The notes: generated by a model not told the origin, from the letters alone. DNA of 64,000 nucleotides from Pseudomonas sp. Bc-h (GCF_002080045.1 NZ_MUIN01000011.1:62001-126000); one strand, 5' to 3'; positions 9,316 to 18,643 are shown, numbered from the stretch's first letter. Made by a program: numbers and translations.

Positions 9316-10527
9316 ATGCAGTTCAGCAAATCGAACAAGCTCGCCAACGTCTGCTACGACATTCGCGGGCCAGTGCTCAAGCACGCCAAGCGCCTGGAAG
9401 AGGAAGGCCATCGCATCCTCAAGCTGAACATCGGCAACCCGGCGCCGTTTGGTTTCGAGGCGCCGGACGAGATCCTGCAGGACGTGATCCGCAACCTGCC
9501 GACCGCCCAAGGCTACAGCGACTCAAAAGGCCTGTTCAGCGCGCGCAAGGCGGTGATGCAGTACTACCAGCAGAAGCAGGTCGAAGGTGTCGGCATCGAA
9601 GACATCTACCTGGGCAACGGCGTGTCCGAGCTGATCGTGATGTCGATGCAGGCGTTGCTCAACAACGGCGATGAAGTGCTGGTCCCGGCGCCGGACTATC
9701 CGCTGTGGACCGCTGCCGTGGCGCTGTCCGGCGGCAACCCGGTGCATTACCTGTGCGACGAGCAGGCCAACTGGTGGCCTGATCTGGACGACATCAAGGC
9801 CAAGATCACGCCGAACACCAAGGCCATGGTGATCATCAACCCGAACAACCCCACTGGCGCCGTGTACTCGAAAGAAGTGCTGCTGGGCATGCTGGAAATC
9901 GCTCGCCAGCACAACCTCGTGGTGTTCTCCGACGAAATCTACGACAAGATCCTGTACGACGACGCCGTGCACATCTGCACCGCTTCGCTGGCGCCGGACC
10001 TGCTGTGCCTGACCTTCAATGGCCTGTCCAAGTCCTACCGCGTGGCGGGTTTCCGTTCCGGCTGGATCGCCATCTCCGGCCCGAAACACAACGCTCAGAG
10101 CTACATCGAGGGCATCGACATCCTCGCCAACATGCGTCTGTGTGCCAACGTGCCGAGCCAGCACGCGATCCAGACAGCGCTGGGCGGCTATCAGAGCATC
10201 AATGACCTGATCCTGCCGCCAGGCCGTCTGCTGGAACAGCGCAACCGCACCTGGGAATTGCTCAACGATATTCCGGGCGTCAGCTGCGTGAAGCCAATGG
10301 GCGCGCTGTACGCGTTCCCGCGGATCGACCCGAAAGTCTGCCCGATCCACAACGACGAGAAATTCGCGCTGGACCTGCTGCTCTCGGAAAAACTGCTGAT
10401 CGTTCAGGGTACGGCGTTCAACTGGCCATGGCCGGATCACTTCCGCGTGGTCACGTTGCCACGGGTGGACGACCTGGAAGCGGCCATTGGCCGGATCGGT
10501 AACTTCCTGAAGTCGTACCGCCAATAA
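9316..10527 (+). CDS. alaA: Alanine transaminase (glutamate-pyruvate), class I aminotransferase
   Basis: 403 residues from the ATG at 9316. It is a PLP-dependent fold type I enzyme that makes alanine from pyruvate and glutamate. The Schiff-base lysine is Lys239 in NGLSKSYR; the PNNPTG block (about 176-181) and SDEIYD (about 205-210) are intact. The N-terminus and full length agree with AlaA/YfbQ. A longer frame opens at 9181 but adds residues without a ribosome site. It is divergent from msrB, and its end is separated from htpX by a REP. Confidence 0.95.
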   Translation: MQFSKSNKLANVCYDIRGPVLKHAKRLEEEGHRILKLNIGNPAPFGFEAPDEILQDVIRNLPTAQGYSDSKGLFSARKAVMQYYQQKQVEGVGIEDIYLGNGVSELIVMSMQALLNNGDEVLVPAPDYPLWTAAVALSGGNPVHYLCDEQANWWPDLDDIKAKITPNTKAMVIINPNNPTGAVYSKEVLLGMLEIARQHNLVVFSDEIYDKILYDDAVHICTASLAPDLLCLTFNGLSKSYRVAGFRSGWIAISGPKHNAQSYIEGIDILANMRLCANVPSQHAIQTALGGYQSINDLILPPGRLLEQRNRTWELLNDIPGVSCVKPMGALYAFPRIDPKVCPIHNDEKFALDLLLSEKLLIVQGTAFNWPWPDHFRVVTLPRVDDLEAAIGRIGNFLKSYRQ

Positions 10528-10537
10528 TGCTGGCCGT

Positions 10538-10602
10538 GTAGCGGCACGGCTTGCCGGCGGGGGCGTTCTCGAAAACGTCACCGCCAGCAAGCCCGGCTGC
10601 TA
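10538..10602. repeat. REP palindrome pair
   Basis: GTAGCGGCACGGCTTGCCGG and its inverted, slightly diverged partner (CCGCCAGCAAGCCCGGCTGC) follow the alaA stop by 10 nt. Confidence 0.75.
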
Positions 10603-10714
10603 AACGCGCCGTTTTCCGTGCTCTCCCTTGCAATCGCTCTACCCCCACCCTTTCGCCAATGGTCCATAATTGCCTTGGCGGCGCAAAACGACACAGTTTG
10701 AAATAGTCGCCCGG

Positions 10715-10743
10715 TTGAATAGCCACCAACATCACCTTATATA
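10715..10743 (+). promoter_or_regulatory. Candidate sigma-70 promoter of htpX
   Basis: TTGAAT and TATATA are separated by 17 nt, about 45 nt before the htpX start. No good sigma-32 CCCCAT-type element is seen here, although htpX is a heat-shock gene in enterobacteria. Confidence 0.6.
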
Positions 10744-10788
10744 CCCCGCAACACGTTACACATTCTTCACGAGGAGAAATTCCAGATC

Positions 10789-11676
10789 ATGATGCGCATC
10801 TTGCTGTTTTTGGCCACTAACCTTGCGGTCGTGCTGATTGCCAGCATTACCCTGAGCCTTTTTGGCTTCAATGGGTTCATGGCGGCCAACGGGGTTGATC
10901 TCAACCTCAATCAGCTGCTGATCTTCTGCGCCGTATTCGGTTTTGCCGGCTCGCTGTTCTCGCTGTTCATCTCCAAATGGATGGCGAAGATGAGCACGGG
11001 GACCCAAATCATTACCCAGCCTCGCACCCGCCACGAACAATGGCTGCTGCAAACCGTAGAACAGCTGTCCCGCGACGCTGGCATCAAGATGCCGGAAGTC
11101 GGGATTTTCCCGGCATACGAAGCCAACGCCTTCGCTACCGGCTGGAACAAGAACGATGCGCTGGTCGCGGTCAGCCAAGGCTTGCTGGAGCGTTTTTCGC
11201 CTGATGAGGTGAAAGCGGTGCTGGCCCACGAAATCGGCCACGTTTCCAACGGCGACATGGTCACCCTGGCGCTGGTTCAGGGCGTGGTGAACACCTTCGT
11301 GATGTTCTTCGCCCGCATCATCGGCAACTTCGTCGACAAGGTGATCTTCAAGAACGAGGAAGGCCGTGGCATCGCGTTCTACATCGCGACCATCTTCGCT
11401 GAAATCGTGCTGGGCTTCCTGGCCAGCGCCATCGTCATGTGGTTCTCGCGCAAGCGTGAATACCGCGCCGACGATGCCGGTGCCCGCCTGGCAGGTACAG
11501 GGGCAATGATCAGTGCCTTGCAGCGTTTGCGCTCCGAACAGGGCGTTCCGGTGCAGATGCCTGAGAGCATGACCGCTTTCGGCATCAACGGTGGCCTGAA
11601 ACACGGTCTGGCGGGCTTGTTCATGAGCCACCCGGCACTGGAAGACCGTATCGAGGCTTTGCGCCGCCGCGGTTGA
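10789..11676 (+). CDS. htpX: Membrane zinc metalloprotease HtpX
   Basis: 295 residues. It is an inner-membrane protease that degrades misfolded membrane proteins alongside FtsH. Two N-terminal TM helices (about 4-26 and 42-62) precede the zinc site HEIGH at 147-151; two further hydrophobic segments follow (about 160-180 and 193-213), and the third ligand region EYRADDAG lies after them. The ribosome site GAGGAG precedes tandem ATG codons. It is monocistronic, with its own promoter and a strong terminator at 11693-11722. Confidence 0.96.
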   Translation: MMRILLFLATNLAVVLIASITLSLFGFNGFMAANGVDLNLNQLLIFCAVFGFAGSLFSLFISKWMAKMSTGTQIITQPRTRHEQWLLQTVEQLSRDAGIKMPEVGIFPAYEANAFATGWNKNDALVAVSQGLLERFSPDEVKAVLAHEIGHVSNGDMVTLALVQGVVNTFVMFFARIIGNFVDKVIFKNEEGRGIAFYIATIFAEIVLGFLASAIVMWFSRKREYRADDAGARLAGTGAMISALQRLRSEQGVPVQMPESMTAFGINGGLKHGLAGLFMSHPALEDRIEALRRRG

Positions 11677-11692
11677 TCAGGCAGCAGTAATG

Positions 11693-11722
11693 AAAAAGGG
11701 CGACTGAGTCGCCCTTTTTTTT
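11693..11722 (+). terminator. Terminator between htpX and tpm
   Basis: The stem AAAAGGGCGAC with GTCGCCCTTTT closes a 3-nt loop and is followed by a T run. Both flanks are A/T rich, so it can serve the convergent tpm gene too. Confidence 0.9.
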
Positions 11723-11730
11723 CGACTGGA

Positions 11731-12387
11731 TTAACGCCGAAACATCCGATATGCCGTCTCGATCAAACGGCTCGCACCCGCATCCAGAAACTTGCGGCTC
11801 TTGTGTAACACGTCCTCATCGGCGATCAGCTTTACGCGCCACTCAGGTGAAAGCAGTTGCATGACCTCCTCCTCAGGCACCGAAAATGGCGGCCCGGCGA
11901 TTTCCGACTGTTCGTAATCCAGTGAAATCAGGAGCCCTCGGCAGTCGGCCGGGAGGATTCGGTTGAGGCACTCGACATAACGCCAGCGCATCTCGGCCGG
12001 CAATGCGATCAGGGCCGCGCGGTCGTACAGAGCCGAGCAATTGCCGATGTCCTTGGCTTTGAGCGCGAAGAAGTCGCCGCACCAGATCTCGCACGCCTCA
12101 ACGCTGTAGACCTTGAAGTGCCCCCGCACTTCGACTCTGGGCTCCACGCCTCCCTCGCTGAAGAAGTCTTGAACGGCTTTTTCCGACAGCTCGACGCCGA
12201 CCACATGCAAGCCCTGCTGGTTGAGCCAGCGCATGTCGATGGTCTTGCCGCAAAGAGGCACCAGTACTCTTTCGCCTGGCTTGAGGTTCAGCTCAGGCCA
12301 GAACTTCTGCAGGTAGGGATTCACCTCGGACTGATTGAAGCCAATCTGATTGATCGCCCAGCGCTCATGCCAAAACTGCGGCTCCAT
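11731..12387 (-). CDS. tpm: Thiopurine S-methyltransferase
   Basis: 218 residues from the ATG at 12387. It is a SAM-dependent methyltransferase of the bacterial TPMT family; in pseudomonads it is linked to methylation of thiopurines and to tellurite and selenite detoxification. The N-terminal FWHERW motif, VPLCGKT (glycine-loop region of the SAM fold) and VGVELSE are visible, as is the family length. A frame opening at 12411 adds 8 residues and is less likely. It is divergent from the YgiD-type gene with about 105 nt between. Confidence 0.95.
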   Translation of the reverse strand: MEPQFWHERWAINQIGFNQSEVNPYLQKFWPELNLKPGERVLVPLCGKTIDMRWLNQQGLHVVGVELSEKAVQDFFSEGGVEPRVEVRGHFKVYSVEACEIWCGDFFALKAKDIGNCSALYDRAALIALPAEMRWRYVECLNRILPADCRGLLISLDYEQSEIAGPPFSVPEEEVMQLLSPEWRVKLIADEDVLHKSRKFLDAGASRLIETAYRMFRR

Positions 12388-12443
12388 AAATGCTCCTGAT
12401 AATTCGATCAAACGGCACTAAAACTTATATTAGATTTAGATCA

Positions 12444-12460
12444 ATGATCTGCCTGATCAT
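12444..12460. promoter_or_regulatory. Inverted repeat in the tpm / ygiD-like gap
   Basis: ATGATC and GATCAT, 6-bp perfect arms with a 5-nt spacer, 33 nt before the dioxygenase start. It is the size of a dimeric regulator site; no regulator is encoded next to it. Confidence 0.35.
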
Positions 12461-12492
12461 GCTGCGTATCTTATACGCTCAGGACGCCCGAC

Positions 12493-13260
12493 ATGTTCCC
12501 CAGCCTGTTCATTTCTCACGGCTCACCAATGCTCGCGCTGGAACCCGGCGAGAGCGGCCCGGCGTTACAGCGTCTGGCCGCAGAGTTGCCGCGACCAAAG
12601 GCGATCGTCATCGTCTCGGCACATTGGGAGAGCAACGAACTATTGGTCAATGGCAATCCACAACCAGAGACCTGGCACGACTTCGGCGGCTTCCCGGCTG
12701 CGTTGTTTGCGGTGCAATACCCTGCGCCCGGCCTTCCGGAAATGACTCGCCACGTCACGGAGCTGCTGGCGGCCGCCGACTTGCCAGCGCGCATCGACAG
12801 CCGTCGGCCCTTTGACCATGGCGTCTGGGTACCCCTGTCTTTGATGTATCCGCAGGCCGACATTCCGGTGGTTCAGGTTTCCCTGCCGACACGCATGGGC
12901 CCCGCCCTGCAGACTCGCGTCGGTCAGGCGCTGAGCCGCCTGCGTGAGGAAGACGTGCTGGTGATCGGCTCCGGCAGCATCACCCATAACCTGCGCGAAC
13001 TGGACTGGCACGCAGGACCGGAGAGTATTGAGCCTTGGGCACTGTCCTTCCGCGACTGGATGGTCGAGAAGCTGGCAGCCAACGACGAAGAGGCCCTCCA
13101 TGATTACCGACGTCAGGCGCCGAATGCCGTGCGCAACCACCCTTCTGACGAGCACCTGCTTCCGCTGTATTTCGCCCGGGGTGCGGGCGGTGATTTCGGC
13201 ATCGCCCACCAAGGTTTCACCATGGGTGCGTTGGGGATGGATATTTACCGCTTCGGCTGA
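12493..13260 (+). CDS. Class III extradiol dioxygenase family protein (YgiD / 4,5-DOPA dioxygenase type)
   Basis: 255 residues. The family binds a divalent metal and opens catecholic rings. The likely ligands are in ISHGSP (His8 region), in SAHWES (about 42-47) and in ITHNLR near 165, with a conserved FDHG block near 108. E. coli YgiD has DOPA 4,5-dioxygenase activity in vitro; the real substrate here is unknown. It is monocistronic and divergent from tpm. A REP and a bidirectional terminator follow. Confidence 0.88.
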   Translation: MFPSLFISHGSPMLALEPGESGPALQRLAAELPRPKAIVIVSAHWESNELLVNGNPQPETWHDFGGFPAALFAVQYPAPGLPEMTRHVTELLAAADLPARIDSRRPFDHGVWVPLSLMYPQADIPVVQVSLPTRMGPALQTRVGQALSRLREEDVLVIGSGSITHNLRELDWHAGPESIEPWALSFRDWMVEKLAANDEEALHDYRRQAPNAVRNHPSDEHLLPLYFARGAGGDFGIAHQGFTMGALGMDIYRFG

Positions 13261-13280
13261 TTCAGCTTTGCCACTTCCCC

Positions 13281-13347
13281 GTAGCAACACGGCTTGCCGA
13301 CGGTAGCGATTTCAAGAACGCCTCCGCCGGCAAGCCGGAGTGCCACA
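13281..13347. repeat. REP palindrome pair
   Basis: GTAGCAACACGGCTTGCCGA and TCCGCCGGCAAGCCGGAGTG lie in inverted orientation just after the dioxygenase stop. Confidence 0.8.
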
Positions 13348-13377
13348 GGGACCGCGCCATCCCATCAAATCTCAGGC

Positions 13378-13412
13378 AAAAAAAATCCCCGAACCAGTCG
13401 GGGATTTTTTTT
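13378..13412. terminator. Bidirectional terminator between dioxygenase gene and deaD
   Basis: The stem TCCCCGA with TCGGGGA closes a 5-nt loop and has eight A on one side and eight T on the other. It should stop both convergent transcripts. Confidence 0.93.
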
Positions 13413-13437
13413 GTTCAGACAATCAGCTCAATGCCAA

Positions 13438-15114
13438 TCAGTCTTCGCGATAGCGACGCAGCTTCAGCTGCTTGCCCGCAACGCGGGTGTCTTTCAGCTT
13501 AGCCAGCAGACGCTCGAGGCCGTCTTCCGGCAGCTCGACGAGGCTGAAGCTGTCACGCACCTGGATGCGACCGATCGCTTCGCGAGCCAGACCGCCTTCG
13601 TTGAGAATGGCGCCCAGCAGGTTCTTGGCAGCGATACCGTCACGCGCACCCAGCGCGGTACGGCAACGAGCACGACCTTCAGCCAGAGGCATCGGAGCGC
13701 GACGCTCGCGGTCGCCACGATCAGGACGGTCACTCGACGAACGATCAGGACGATCGCCACGCGGAGCATTGTTCGGAACCAGTGGACGCTCTTTCTCGAT
13801 GGCAGCCAGAGTCAGAGCCTGACCGTTGGTGGCCTTGCGCAGCAGAGCAGCGGCCAGTGCACGCGGGGTGCAACCGATGTCGGCAGTCAGACGGTCCAGC
13901 AGTTCGCCGTGGCTGGCTTCAGCATCGGCAACCAGCGGCGCGAGGCTGTTGGTCAGTTTCTTGATGCGGGCATCGAGAACGGCTTGCGAGTCCGGCAGGC
14001 GAACTTCAGCGACTTTCTGACCGGTCACACGCTCGATCACTTGCAGCATGCGGCGCTCACGTGGAGTCACCAGCAGCAACGCACGACCTTCGCGACCGGC
14101 ACGGCCGGTACGGCCGATACGGTGAACGTAGGACTCTGGATCGTAAGGCATGTCGACGTTGAAAACGTGAGTGATGCGCGGAACGTCCAGACCACGGGCA
14201 GCAACGTCGGTCGCGACAACGATGTCGAGACGGCCATCCTTGAGCGAGTCGATCACGCGTTCACGCTGGTTCTGGGCGATGTCGCCGTTCAGCGCAGCAG
14301 CCTTGTAGCCTTTGGCTTCCAGAGCGCTTGCCAGATCCAGGGTTGCCTGCTTGGTACGTACGAACATGATCAGGGCGTCGAAATCTTCGACTTCCAGCAG
14401 GCTCAGAACGGCAGAGGTCTTCTGATCAGCGTGAACCAACAGGTGAGCCTGTTCGATCGCGGTAACGGTCTGAGTCTTGGTCTGGATCTTCACGTGCTGC
14501 GGATCACGCAGGTGACGTTCGGCAATGGCGCGGATCGACTGCGGCAGGGTTGCCGAGAACAATACGGTCTGACGGGTTGCAGGCATGGCCTTGAAGATGA
14601 CTTCCAGGTCATCCATGAAGCCCAGCTTGAGCATTTCGTCAGCTTCGTCGAGAACCAGGTGGTTCACGGTCGCCAGGACTTTCTCGTCGCGACGCAAGTG
14701 GTCGCACAGACGGCCCGGGGTCGCCACGACGATTTGTGCGCCATTACGGATGGCTTTCAGCTGTGGGCCCATCGGTGCACCGCCGTAGACGGCCACAACG
14801 GTCACGCCAGGCATTTGCTTGGAGTAGGTTTCGAAAGCGGTTGCTACTTGCAGCGCCAACTCACGGGTGGGCGCCAGGATCAGGGCTTGCGGCTCGCGCT
14901 TGGCAGGATCGATGCGATGCAGGATAGGCAGGGCGAACGCGGCGGTTTTACCGGTGCCGGTCTGCGCCTGGCCAATCATGTCGTGGCCGGCCATGATGAT
15001 CGGGATCGATTGCTGCTGAATAGCCGAAGGCTCTTCGTAGCCAGTAGCGATAATGGCTGCAAGAATATTCGGATTGAGATTAAAAGCGGCGAAGCCGCCG
15101 GTTTCCTGGGTCAT
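13438..15114 (-). CDS. deaD: DEAD-box ATP-dependent RNA helicase (DeaD/CsdA)
   Basis: 558 residues. It unwinds structured RNA in ribosome assembly and mRNA decay, especially in the cold. Motifs in order: Q motif near 30-35, Walker A AQTGTGKT at 49-56, PTREL near 87, DEAD near 157, SAT near 189, and HRIGRTGRAGR near 330. An arginine/aspartate-rich linker (about 455-485) leads to the C-terminal DbpA-type RNA-binding domain. Length and tail separate it from RhlB or RhlE. It has a long leader (15115-15334) and shares a strong terminator with the dioxygenase gene. Confidence 0.95.
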   Translation of the reverse strand: MTQETGGFAAFNLNPNILAAIIATGYEEPSAIQQQSIPIIMAGHDMIGQAQTGTGKTAAFALPILHRIDPAKREPQALILAPTRELALQVATAFETYSKQMPGVTVVAVYGGAPMGPQLKAIRNGAQIVVATPGRLCDHLRRDEKVLATVNHLVLDEADEMLKLGFMDDLEVIFKAMPATRQTVLFSATLPQSIRAIAERHLRDPQHVKIQTKTQTVTAIEQAHLLVHADQKTSAVLSLLEVEDFDALIMFVRTKQATLDLASALEAKGYKAAALNGDIAQNQRERVIDSLKDGRLDIVVATDVAARGLDVPRITHVFNVDMPYDPESYVHRIGRTGRAGREGRALLLVTPRERRMLQVIERVTGQKVAEVRLPDSQAVLDARIKKLTNSLAPLVADAEASHGELLDRLTADIGCTPRALAAALLRKATNGQALTLAAIEKERPLVPNNAPRGDRPDRSSSDRPDRGDRERRAPMPLAEGRARCRTALGARDGIAAKNLLGAILNEGGLAREAIGRIQVRDSFSLVELPEDGLERLLAKLKDTRVAGKQLKLRRYRED

Positions 15115-15334
15115 GGGTCTGCCTCTGAGTGCATCCGCAAAGACCCATGCTTCAAAGCTGCGCGTGCCGTGTAAGACCCTAGAGTCGCCCTGGCTGCTTT
15201 GTCGGCGGGGATTTGCGAAAACGTATTGATGAATGGATCGTCAAGGATAGTTCGTAACCGAACCGGCCTGCAGAGAAAGGCTCTGCATACCCATACCGTG
15301 ACGAGGGCCCTATGAAAGGCCGGCGCGCACTATA
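15115..15334 (-). promoter_or_regulatory. Long deaD leader with candidate -10 element
   Basis: On the minus strand TATAGT (15334-15329) is followed by a GC-rich discriminator and then about 205 nt before the deaD ATG; its -35 is poor. No convincing ORF is inside. Long leaders are common for cold-shock helicase mRNAs and can regulate translation. The rest of the 15335-15531 gap is the promoter region of the crotonase gene, in which I see no further feature. Confidence 0.5.
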
Positions 15335-15531
15335 CCGGAATTGCCAAAAAATGTGAGGATTTTTTTCAGTTAAAGAAGACCTTGCGTCCAACTGTCACAG
15401 GCTTTGCGCAAACCTGTGTCAGTGTCTATTTTTCTAAAGCCCGGTATTACTGGCGGCGGGGGCTTAAACGATTCACCTCATCAGTCAGGCAGCCCACCCT
15501 CCACTCCTCCTCAGCACGCAGGAATATCGAC

Positions 15532-16323
15532 ATGACCTCTTCGATCAAAGGCCACGTCAGCCGGGAACAGCGCGGTTCCATCATGCTCATCGGGCTGGAT
15601 CGCGTGGCCAAGCGCAATGCCTTCGACATGGAAATGCTCAACCAGCTCAGCCTGGCCTACGGCGAGTTCGAGCGTAACGAACAGGCCCGGGTCGCGGTGG
15701 TGTTCGCCCATGGCGAGCATTTCACCGCAGGGCTGGATCTGGCCGAGACCGGCGACACACTGGTCAACGGCTGGCAACTGCCGGAAGGCGGCTACGATCC
15801 CTGGGGCGTTTTCGCAGGCCCCAGAGTCAGCAAACCAGTCATCGTTGCGGCGCAGGGTTACTGCCTGACACTGGGCATCGAGCTGATGCTGGCCGCCGAC
15901 ATCAACCTGTGCGCCAGTAACGCGCGCTTTTCCCAGATCGAAGTGCAGCGAGGTCTGTTCGCCTTTGGCGGCGCGACGCTACGCATGCATCAGATCGCCG
16001 GCTGGGGCAATGCCATGCGCTGGCTGCTGACCGGCGACGAGTTCGACGCCCACGAAGCGCTGCGCATGGGGCTGGTGCAGGAGGTCATGGCCCATGAAGA
16101 TCTGCTGCCGAGCGCGTTGCATCTGGCCGGTCGCATTGCCGATCGCGCCCCGCTCGGCGTCAGGGCCACGCTGGCCTCGGCACGTCAGGCGGTGCGTGAC
16201 GGTGAAGAGGTTGCCGCAGGTCAACTCGCCGCACAGGTGCGGCAGGTGATGTCCAGCGACGACGCAAAGGAAGGTCTGCGTGCGCTGATCGAACGCAGAC
16301 AGGGGCATTTCACTGGGCATTGA
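15532..16323 (+). CDS. Crotonase / enoyl-CoA hydratase family protein
   Basis: 263 residues from the ATG at 15532; the open frame extends upstream to 15382 without a credible start. The crotonase fold binds acyl-CoA. Glu117 and Glu137 fall where the two catalytic glutamates of enoyl-CoA hydratase lie (20 residues apart), so hydration of an enoyl-CoA is plausible. The oxyanion loop before them is YCLTLG instead of the common ALGGG, so the substrate may differ. It is a single gene with no fatty-acid partner beside it. Family call is firm, substrate open. Confidence 0.88.
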   Translation: MTSSIKGHVSREQRGSIMLIGLDRVAKRNAFDMEMLNQLSLAYGEFERNEQARVAVVFAHGEHFTAGLDLAETGDTLVNGWQLPEGGYDPWGVFAGPRVSKPVIVAAQGYCLTLGIELMLAADINLCASNARFSQIEVQRGLFAFGGATLRMHQIAGWGNAMRWLLTGDEFDAHEALRMGLVQEVMAHEDLLPSALHLAGRIADRAPLGVRATLASARQAVRDGEEVAAGQLAAQVRQVMSSDDAKEGLRALIERRQGHFTGH

Positions 16324-16345
16324 AGCTGTCGTGCCTTGATCAGGA

Positions 16346-17101
16346 TCAGGTCGCTGGCCGTACTGTCTTGATCAAGGAAAGCAGCGAATAGCCCAGTTGA
16401 GGCGCAAGCGCCTCGGCGCGCGCAGTCAGTGCATCCATGTCCAGGGTCTGGTCGAGGTCGGAGGGCACGATGAGAATCACGTTGCCCTCCTTGACCGGCA
16501 GCTCCCAGTAATGGCGGTGATACAGCCCGCGCAATAACGCAGCGCCCAAGGGTTTGCCGTCGTCCGACGCCCACTGATTGATGATCAGCCAGCCACCGGG
16601 GTTCAGGCGTTGCTGGCATTTTTCCAGAAACCCCCACGCCAGATGGCCCACTGCAGGGCCGGTGTCGGTATATAGATCGACGAAGATCAGGTCGGCGTTT
16701 TCGGCGGTTGGTAGCAACTCCAGCGCGTCGCCGATGCGGATATACAAACGCGGATCGTCGTCCAGGCCCATGTACTCCATGGCCAGACGCGGCACGTCCG
16801 GGCGCAGTTCGATGGCCTCGACGTCGTCCAGCGGCAAAAACTTCAGACAAGCCTGAGTCAGCGTGCCCGCGCCAAGCCCCATGAACAGCGCGCTTTCCGG
16901 GGCTTCGTGACACAGCGCACCGATCAGCATCGCGCGGGTGTAGTCATATTCCAGCCACGCGGGATCGGCTGTGAAGGTGCAGCTTTGCTCAATGGCATCG
17001 CCGAACTCCAGGAAGCGATAATCCTCCACTTCCAGCACGCGAATCATGCCGAAGTCATCGTGGACTTCAGCCAATACGCGCTCTACACGCTCCTCGGTCA
17101 T
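16346..17101 (-). CDS. Spermidine synthase-like methyltransferase-fold protein
   Basis: 251 residues from the ATG at 17101. It has a Rossmann fold with the nucleotide loop MGLGAGTL (about 80-87) and acidic strand end AIELRP (about 102-107). The DLY.D motif near 135 resembles the polyamine-synthase active-site loop. Proteins of this group in pseudomonads are annotated as spermidine synthase-like, but the dedicated putrescine-binding residues cannot be confirmed by eye. It is convergent with the crotonase gene and divergent from DAHP synthase (gap about 195 nt). Confidence 0.82.
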   Translation of the reverse strand: MTEERVERVLAEVHDDFGMIRVLEVEDYRFLEFGDAIEQSCTFTADPAWLEYDYTRAMLIGALCHEAPESALFMGLGAGTLTQACLKFLPLDDVEAIELRPDVPRLAMEYMGLDDDPRLYIRIGDALELLPTAENADLIFVDLYTDTGPAVGHLAWGFLEKCQQRLNPGGWLIINQWASDDGKPLGAALLRGLYHRHYWELPVKEGNVILIVPSDLDQTLDMDALTARAEALAPQLGYSLLSLIKTVRPAT

Positions 17102-17296
17102 TGCTGCTCTCTTGCCAATAGTTATCTGGAGTGGGTAACCCTGTGGGATCGCCTTCGCCGAACGCCGCAGGTTGACGAGCTGAGTCGCCAGCCTCGGGAA
17201 GCGCGGATTGTCGGCGAAGCAGGCCCGGCAGGTCACGCAAATTATCGGGACTAACTGCTACCATGGCCCTCCGACTGCCTTGATTTCGAGTAGAAG

Positions 17297-18643
17297 ATGA
17301 GCCAACCCTGGAGCCCCGACAGCTGGCGGACCCTGCCTATCCAGCAACAACCCCAGTATCCCGACGCAGATCACGTGCTGCGTGTCGAGCAGACGCTGGC
17401 CAGTTATCCGCCACTGGTGTTCGCCGGTGAAGCCCGCGAGTTGCGCCGTCAGTTCGCCGAAGTCACCGAGGGTCGCGCCTTTCTGTTGCAGGGTGGCGAT
17501 TGCGCCGAGAGTTTCTTCGAGTTTTCCGCTGCGAAAATCCGCGACACCTTCAAGGTTTTGCTGCAGATGGCGATTGTCATGACCTTCGCCGCCGGTTGCC
17601 CGGTGGTCAAGGTCGGGCGAATGGCCGGCCAGTTCGCCAAGCCGCGCTCCGCCAATGACGAAACCATTGATGGCGTCACCCTGCCGGCCTATCGCGGCGA
17701 TATCGTCAACGGCATCGGTTTCGACGAAAAGAGCCGCGTGCCGGACCCTGATCGTCTGTTGCAGGCCTATCACCAGTCCACCGCCACCCTGAACCTGTTG
17801 CGCGCCTTCGCTCAGGGCGGTTTTGCCGATCTGCATCAAGTGCATCAGTGGAACCTGGATTTCATCGCAGGCTCCGCGCTTTCGGAAAAGTACAGCCATC
17901 TGGCCGACCGAATCGACGAAACGCTGGCCTTCATGCGCGCCTGTGGCATGGACACCTCGCCGCAGTTGCGTGAAACCAGCTTCTTCACCGCCCACGAAGC
18001 GCTGCTGCTCAACTACGAAGAAGCCTTTGTGCGCCGCGACAGCCTGACCAACGATTTCTACGATTGCTCGGCGCACATACTGTGGATCGGCGACCGTACG
18101 CGCCAACTGGACGGCGCGCATGTCGAGTTTCTGCGTGGGGTGAAGAACCCGATCGGGGTGAAAGTCGGCCCGAGCATGAACACTGACGATCTGATTCGCC
18201 TGATCGACATCCTCAACCCAGACAACGACCCGGGCCGCCTGAACCTGATCGCACGGATGGGCGCCAACAAGGTCGGCGATCATCTGCCGGGCCTGATCCG
18301 TGCAGTCGAGCGTGAGGGCAAGAAGGTGCTGTGGAGCTCCGATCCGATGCATGGCAACACCATCAAGGCCAGCAGCGGCTACAAGACCCGCGACTTCGCG
18401 CAGATCCTGGGCGAGGTTAAGCAGTTCTTCCAGGTGCATCAGGCTGAGGGGACCTACGCGGGCGGTATCCACATCGAGATGACCGGCCAGAACGTCACCG
18501 AATGCATCGGCGGCGCGCGTCCGATTACCGAAGATGGCCTGTCAGACCGTTACCACACTCACTGTGATCCACGGATGAACGCCGACCAGTCGCTGGAACT
18601 GGCGTTCTTGATTGCCGAGACGTTGAAAGCCGTCAAACGTTAA
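17297..18643 (+). CDS. Class II 3-deoxy-7-phosphoheptulonate (DAHP) synthase
   Basis: 448 residues. It condenses phosphoenolpyruvate and erythrose-4-phosphate in the first step of the shikimate pathway. Class II signatures are clear: QGGDCAES at 65-72, VKVGRMAGQFAKPRS around 104-118, and a C-terminal DPMHGNT. This plant-like class differs from the AroF/G/H type. A gene for secondary-metabolite chorismate supply (phzC-like) is an alternative name, but no phenazine or similar genes adjoin, so a housekeeping role is more likely. Its last 11 nt overlap the end of the convergent ycaQ-like gene. Confidence 0.95.
   Translation: MSQPWSPDSWRTLPIQQQPQYPDADHVLRVEQTLASYPPLVFAGEARELRRQFAEVTEGRAFLLQGGDCAESFFEFSAAKIRDTFKVLLQMAIVMTFAAGCPVVKVGRMAGQFAKPRSANDETIDGVTLPAYRGDIVNGIGFDEKSRVPDPDRLLQAYHQSTATLNLLRAFAQGGFADLHQVHQWNLDFIAGSALSEKYSHLADRIDETLAFMRACGMDTSPQLRETSFFTAHEALLLNYEEAFVRRDSLTNDFYDCSAHILWIGDRTRQLDGAHVEFLRGVKNPIGVKVGPSMNTDDLIRLIDILNPDNDPGRLNLIARMGANKVGDHLPGLIRAVEREGKKVLWSSDPMHGNTIKASSGYKTRDFAQILGEVKQFFQVHQAEGTYAGGIHIEMTGQNVTECIGGARPITEDGLSDRYHTHCDPRMNADQSLELAFLIAETLKAVKR

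Noticed and set aside
13294..15174. A 626-codon plus-strand frame over deaD
   Set aside because: Antisense shadow of a well-supported DEAD-box helicase; no ribosome site or domain.
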